This document shows, in pieces, positions 5,061 through 8,545 of a stretch of 8,545 nucleotides of DNA. A model generated the notes under the pieces. The model made no database searches, was not told the DNA's origin, and saw only the letters and a list, made by a program, of their open reading frames with translations. Source of the DNA: Treponema sp. (GTDB taxonomy: Bacteria; Spirochaetota; Spirochaetia; Treponematales; Breznakiellaceae); assembly GCA_031275515.1 (NCBI GenBank), contig JAISOQ010000272.1, positions 1 to 8,545 on the forward strand, written 5' to 3'. The position numbers and the translations under genes were made by a program. The first letter of the stretch is position 1; every line of letters begins with the position of its first letter.

Positions 5061-7670
5061 ATGAATACCTCGGAATTAGCGGCATTTAGGGTAAACGGGA
5101 AGCCCTGCAGCGGCAGGGCGGACAGGAAACTCCTCGACTTCCTCCGGGAAGATATGGGGCTTACGGCGGCGAAGAACGGGTGCGGGTCCGGAGCCTGCGG
5201 CGCCTGTACTGTGCTGGTGGATGGTAAAGCGGTTCGTTCCTGTGTTACCCCCCTTAAAAGGGTGGAGGGCAGGCAGGTTGTTACCCTGGAGGGGTTGAGC
5301 GGGCGGGAGAAAGAGGTGTATGTTTTTGCCTTTGCCGAGGCGGGGGCGGTTCAGTGCGGTTTCTGTATTCCCGGCATGGTCCTGAGCGCCAAGGCCCTGC
5401 TTGACGGCAACAACAACCCGGCTGAGGCGGACATACGTAAAGCTATTCGTTCCAACATCTGCCGCTGTACCGGGTATGTTAAGATCGTCAAGGCTATTGA
5501 AATAGCCGCCCGGCTTTTCCGCGAAAATGCGGCGGTTCCCCATCGGCAGTTTTCCGGCGCTTTGGGGGAATGTATGCACCGGGTGGATGCGGCGGCCAAA
5601 ACCCTGGGTACGGGGAAGTATGTGGATGATCTCGTTTTTGAGGGGATGGTCTATGCTTCGGCCCTGCGTTCGGCCCATCCCCGGGCGCGGGTCCTTAAAA
5701 TAGACGCCTCCAAAGCCCAGGCTCACCCCGACTGCCTGGCGGTTCTTACGGCGAAAGATGTGCCGGGAAACATCAAGATAGGCCACTTGGCGTTTCTTTC
5801 CGATTACGATGTGATGATAGCTGAAGGGGGAATCACCCGTTTTATAGGGGACACTATCGCTGTTGCGGTCTCCCGCACCAGGGAAAGCCTTGAGGCGGTA
5901 AAGTCCCTGATTCAGGTTGATTACGAGGTTCTTACCCCTCTGACCAGTCCGGTGGAGGCTATGGCGCCCGGAGCGCCCCTTATTCACCATAAAGAAAACA
6001 ACATCCTTTCCCACGAACATTTGGTCCGGGGGAACGCGGACGAAGCGCTGGCAAAGTCGAAGTATGTGGTGACAAACCGCTATTCTGTTCCCTTTACGGA
6101 ACACGCCTTCATGGAACCCGAATGCGCCATTGCCCTGCCCGATGGGGAAGACGGGCTGGTTCTGTATTCCGCCGGGCAGAGTATCTACGATGAACAGCGG
6201 GAGTGTTCCCGTATGCTGGGGATACCCCCGGAGAAGATCCATGTAAAAGGCCAGCTTGTAGGCGGCGGGTTCGGCGGCAAAGAAGACATGAGCGTTCAAC
6301 ATCATGCGTGTTTGGCGGCATGGATACTTAAAAAGCCGGTAAAAGTGCTTCTTACCCGGCAGGAAAGCATCAATCTCCACCCCAAACGGCACGCTATGGA
6401 AATGGAGTTTACCACCGGCTGCGACGAAAACGGCAGGCTCACCGCTATGAAGGCGGTCCTGGTCTCCGACACCGGGGCTTATGCCAGTCTTGGGGGACCG
6501 GTACTTCAGCGGGCCTGTACCCATGCGGCGGGGCCTTACAATTATCAGGTGATTGATATTGACGGAAAGGCGGTGTATACCAACAACATTCCCGGAGGCG
6601 CTTTCCGGGGCTTCGGCGTACCCCAAAGCTGCTTCTCTACTGAAAATAACCTCAACCGCTTGGCCGAGCTGGCTGGTATCAGCCCCTGGGAAATACGGTA
6701 TCGCAACGCCATACGCCCGGGCCAGACGCTTCCCAACGGGCAGCTGGCCGAGAGTGATGTAGAACTGGAAGCCTGTCTTTTGGCGTTAAAGCCCTATTAT
6801 GAAGAGGCCCTGGCCCAGGGGAAACATGCGGGCATTGCCTGCGCCCTGAAAAATTCCGGGATAGGCGTGGGACTCCCGGACATAGGCCGTTGTATTCTTT
6901 CGGTGGAACAGGGGCAGGTACATATCCGTACCAGCGCCGCCTGTATAGGCCAGGGGCTTGCCACGGTTACTACCCAAATCACCTGCGATACGCTGGGCCT
7001 TCCCCCGGACAGGATCATCGCCGAGCCGCCGGACACGAAACGTACCCCCAATTCGGGAACCACTACCGCTTCCCGGCAGTCAGTGTTTACTGGAGAGGCG
7101 GTCTTTCAGGCGGCGCTGAAACTGAAAGCCGCTTTGGATGAAGCCGGCGGCGATCTTGCCCGCCTGGAAGGGCAGGAATACTACGGTGAATATTCGGGGA
7201 TTACCGATCCTATAGGCAGCGACAAACCCAATCCGGTGAGCCACATAGCCTACGGGTATGCCGCTACCCTGGCCATCCTTGACGCTGACGGACGGGTGGA
7301 AAAACTCATCGCCGCCTACGACATAGGTACGGTGGTGAATCCTCCCGCTGCGGAAGGCCAGATCGAAGGGGGCCTGCTTATGGGTATGGGCTACGCGCTT
7401 ACCGAAGATTTCCCCCTGGAAGGGGCGTATCCCAAGGCCAAATACGGTACGCTGGGGCTGATCCGCGCCACCGAAACGCCGCCTATGGAGATCATTTTTA
7501 TAAAACCCAGGAATCCCGGCGCCGTCGCCAAAGGCGTCAAGGGGGTAGGGGAACTTGCCACTATTCCGGTGACCCCTGCCATTGCCGGGGCCTATTACCA
7601 GAAGGACGGAAAATTCCGTACCAGGCTTCCCATGGAGGACACGTTTTATCGCAAGAAAGCAGGCGCTTAG
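5061..7670 (+). CDS. Fused [2Fe-2S]/molybdopterin xanthine dehydrogenase-type hydroxylase, selenium-dependent type
   Basis: The 869-residue product fuses two subunits of the xanthine dehydrogenase family without the FAD domain. A plant-type [2Fe-2S] ferredoxin (C41, C46, C49, C61) is followed by the helical [2Fe-2S] domain (C99, C102, C134, C136). An a/b hammerhead domain covers about 170-280 and the molybdopterin domain about 290-865. The active-site landmarks are GGGFGGKE (401-408, Glu408 like the purine-binding Glu of xanthine dehydrogenase), AFRGFG (R516) and KGVGE (827-831, catalytic Glu831). Fusion order and length match the family annotated as selenium-dependent xanthine dehydrogenase, in which selenium is a labile ligand at molybdenum rather than selenocysteine; no in-frame TGA is present. 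It probably hydroxylates a purine or similar heterocycle in the cytoplasm. The electron-acceptor (FAD) subunit is not in the window. The YqeB-type gene directly downstream supports the selenium-dependent assignment. Substrate is inferred. Confidence 0.88.
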   Translation: MNTSELAAFRVNGKPCSGRADRKLLDFLREDMGLTAAKNGCGSGACGACTVLVDGKAVRSCVTPLKRVEGRQVVTLEGLSGREKEVYVFAFAEAGAVQCGFCIPGMVLSAKALLDGNNNPAEADIRKAIRSNICRCTGYVKIVKAIEIAARLFRENAAVPHRQFSGALGECMHRVDAAAKTLGTGKYVDDLVFEGMVYASALRSAHPRARVLKIDASKAQAHPDCLAVLTAKDVPGNIKIGHLAFLSDYDVMIAEGGITRFIGDTIAVAVSRTRESLEAVKSLIQVDYEVLTPLTSPVEAMAPGAPLIHHKENNILSHEHLVRGNADEALAKSKYVVTNRYSVPFTEHAFMEPECAIALPDGEDGLVLYSAGQSIYDEQRECSRMLGIPPEKIHVKGQLVGGGFGGKEDMSVQHHACLAAWILKKPVKVLLTRQESINLHPKRHAMEMEFTTGCDENGRLTAMKAVLVSDTGAYASLGGPVLQRACTHAAGPYNYQVIDIDGKAVYTNNIPGGAFRGFGVPQSCFSTENNLNRLAELAGISPWEIRYRNAIRPGQTLPNGQLAESDVELEACLLALKPYYEEALAQGKHAGIACALKNSGIGVGLPDIGRCILSVEQGQVHIRTSAACIGQGLATVTTQITCDTLGLPPDRIIAEPPDTKRTPNSGTTTASRQSVFTGEAVFQAALKLKAALDEAGGDLARLEGQEYYGEYSGITDPIGSDKPNPVSHIAYGYAATLAILDADGRVEKLIAAYDIGTVVNPPAAEGQIEGGLLMGMGYALTEDFPLEGAYPKAKYGTLGLIRATETPPMEIIFIKPRNPGAVAKGVKGVGELATIPVTPAIAGAYYQKDGKFRTRLPMEDTFYRKKAGA

Positions 7671-7689
7671 GGGAGATGCCGCTCCTCCT

Positions 7690-8514
7690 CTGGTAGTTAT
7701 CAAAGGCGCGGGGGATATTGCCTCGGGAATCGCCCTGCGCCTGTATCATGCGGGTTTCGATATAGCCATGACCGAAACAGCTGCGCCCACGGCGGTGCGG
7801 CGCAAGGTTTGTTTTTCCCAGGCGGTTTATGAGGGCAGAGTGCAGGTGGAAGACGCTGCCGCAGTATTGGTCCGGGACGATGAGGAAATGCTGCGGGCTT
7901 TTGCGGAAAGGCGTATCGCGGTTTTTGTCGATCCCTCTGGGTCAATCCTGAAGCGCTGTAATCCCGCCGTTGTGGTAGACGCGATCATGGCAAAAAAGAA
8001 CACCGGTACGGCCCTTAATGACGCGCCGGTGGTCATAGGCGTTGGTCCCGGCTTTATTGCGGGAATAGACTGTCATGGGGTCGTCGAGACCATGCGGGGG
8101 CATACCCTGGGGAGGCTCATCCTTAGGGGGAGCGCCCTCCCCAATACCGGCGTTCCCGGAGACATAGGCGGCTATACGGCGGAACGGCTGCTCCGCGCCG
8201 GCGCGGACGGGGTGTTTGAGGCTGTGGCGGAAATCGGGGACACGGTACAGAAGGGGGACATTGCGGCGGTAGTGCGTCCGGCAGCGGGCGGCCCCGGCAG
8301 CGTCCCTATTCATGCGGAGATAAGCGGCATAGTCCGGGGCCTGCTTCCCTCGGGGATCTCCGTTACCAGGGGAATGAAAGCCGGCGATATAGATCCCCGT
8401 TGTGAATGGGAACACTGCTTTACGGTATCGGACAAGGCCCTGGCAATCGCCGGCGGGGTTTTGGAAGGGATACTGCGTTTTACTCTGTCAGGCCCGGCGC
8501 AGGAACAGCCATGA
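7690..8514 (+). CDS. YqeB/EF2563-family protein of the selenium-dependent molybdenum hydroxylase system
   Basis: The conserved protein begins with the Rossmann segment VVIKGAGDIASGIALRL, followed by MTETAAPTAVRRKVCFSQAV. It has a second conserved block, VIGVGPGFIAG with VVETMRGHTLGRLI, and a C-terminal biotinyl-like region (GDTVQKGDIAAVV, then HAEISGIVRGLLPSG) ending with DIDPR. This pattern fits the EF2563/YqeB family that accompanies selenium-dependent molybdenum hydroxylases and is thought to act in their maturation; the biochemical step is not established. About 274 residues from here is near the family length. The start is problematic: position 7690 is CTG, exactly where homologues begin. 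The only standard start upstream in frame is TTG at 7582, inside the preceding gene and with no ribosome site. A well-placed ATG at 7676 is out of frame. A lost base or a rare start is possible. The gene is 19 bp from the hydroxylase stop and surely in its operon. Confidence 0.82.
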   Translation: MVVIKGAGDIASGIALRLYHAGFDIAMTETAAPTAVRRKVCFSQAVYEGRVQVEDAAAVLVRDDEEMLRAFAERRIAVFVDPSGSILKRCNPAVVVDAIMAKKNTGTALNDAPVVIGVGPGFIAGIDCHGVVETMRGHTLGRLILRGSALPNTGVPGDIGGYTAERLLRAGADGVFEAVAEIGDTVQKGDIAAVVRPAAGGPGSVPIHAEISGIVRGLLPSGISVTRGMKAGDIDPRCEWEHCFTVSDKALAIAGGVLEGILRFTLSGPAQEQP

Positions 8515-8541
8515 CCGGAGGGCGGCGTCATTAGTTTTTTT
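8511..8541 (+). terminator. Weak terminator candidate after the YqeB-type gene
   Basis: ATGAC (8511-8515) pairs with GTCAT (8527-8531), and a T7 run follows at 8535-8541. The stem is only 5 bp with an 11-nt loop, so this is weak. The same stretch also contains GGAGG at 8517-8521, which could instead serve a following gene beyond the window edge. Confidence 0.25.
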
Positions 8542-8545
8542 ACAG

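Noticed and set aside
5076..6626. A 516-codon open frame on the minus strand opposite the hydroxylase gene
   Set aside because: It lies entirely antisense to a strongly conserved enzyme, has no recognisable domain and is rich in Arg, Gly and Pro, as expected of the complement of GC-biased codons.

Overview
The window is ordinary bacterial chromosome, moderately GC-rich by eye, with six protein genes and no rRNA, tRNA, CRISPR array or transposase. The gene set suggests an anaerobic host-associated bacterium: a cNMP-binding/TPR protein next to a Crp-type regulator, and a fused Fe-S/molybdenum hydroxylase with its YqeB-type partner. My best guess is a spirochaete of the Treponema group, perhaps a gut (termite) treponeme. 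This rests on gene style and remembered family distribution, not on a marker gene.

Region 1 (1-2726): a degenerate palindromic repeat and a promoter precede a YifB/ComM-type AAA+ ATPase gene on the plus strand (145-1770). A PHP-domain phosphoesterase gene of the YciV/RNase AM type converges on it from the minus strand (1785 to about 2645), leaving only 14 bp between the stop codons. Region 2 (about 2727-3094) is a 370-bp spacer with no convincing gene, though several short frames stay open on both strands. Region 3 (3095-4822) is a tight two-gene operon. Its first gene encodes a cNMP-binding-like barrel whose phosphate-binding cassette is degenerate, followed by TPR repeats. Its second gene encodes a canonical Crp/Fnr regulator, and its ribosome binding site lies inside the end of the first gene.

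Region 4 (4823-5060) is a dense regulatory spacer. It holds a possible terminator, two copies of a 50-58 bp palindromic repeat with arms GAGGCTGTCCCAAAAC/GTTTTGGGACAGCCTC, and a near-consensus sigma70-type promoter between them. The second palindrome fills almost the whole predicted 5' leader of the next gene. Region 5 (5061-8514) is a molybdenum hydroxylase operon. A fused [2Fe-2S]/molybdopterin subunit of the selenium-dependent xanthine dehydrogenase type is followed directly by a YqeB/EF2563-family protein of the selenium-dependent molybdenum hydroxylase system. No FAD subunit, selD or other maturation gene is visible, so the rest of the system, if present, lies outside the window.

The most unusual features are the structured repeat family with conserved arms but differing self-complementary centres, its use as the leader of the molybdenum hydroxylase operon, the pairing of a degenerate cNMP/TPR protein with an intact Crp protein, and a disturbed translation start at the YqeB-type gene.
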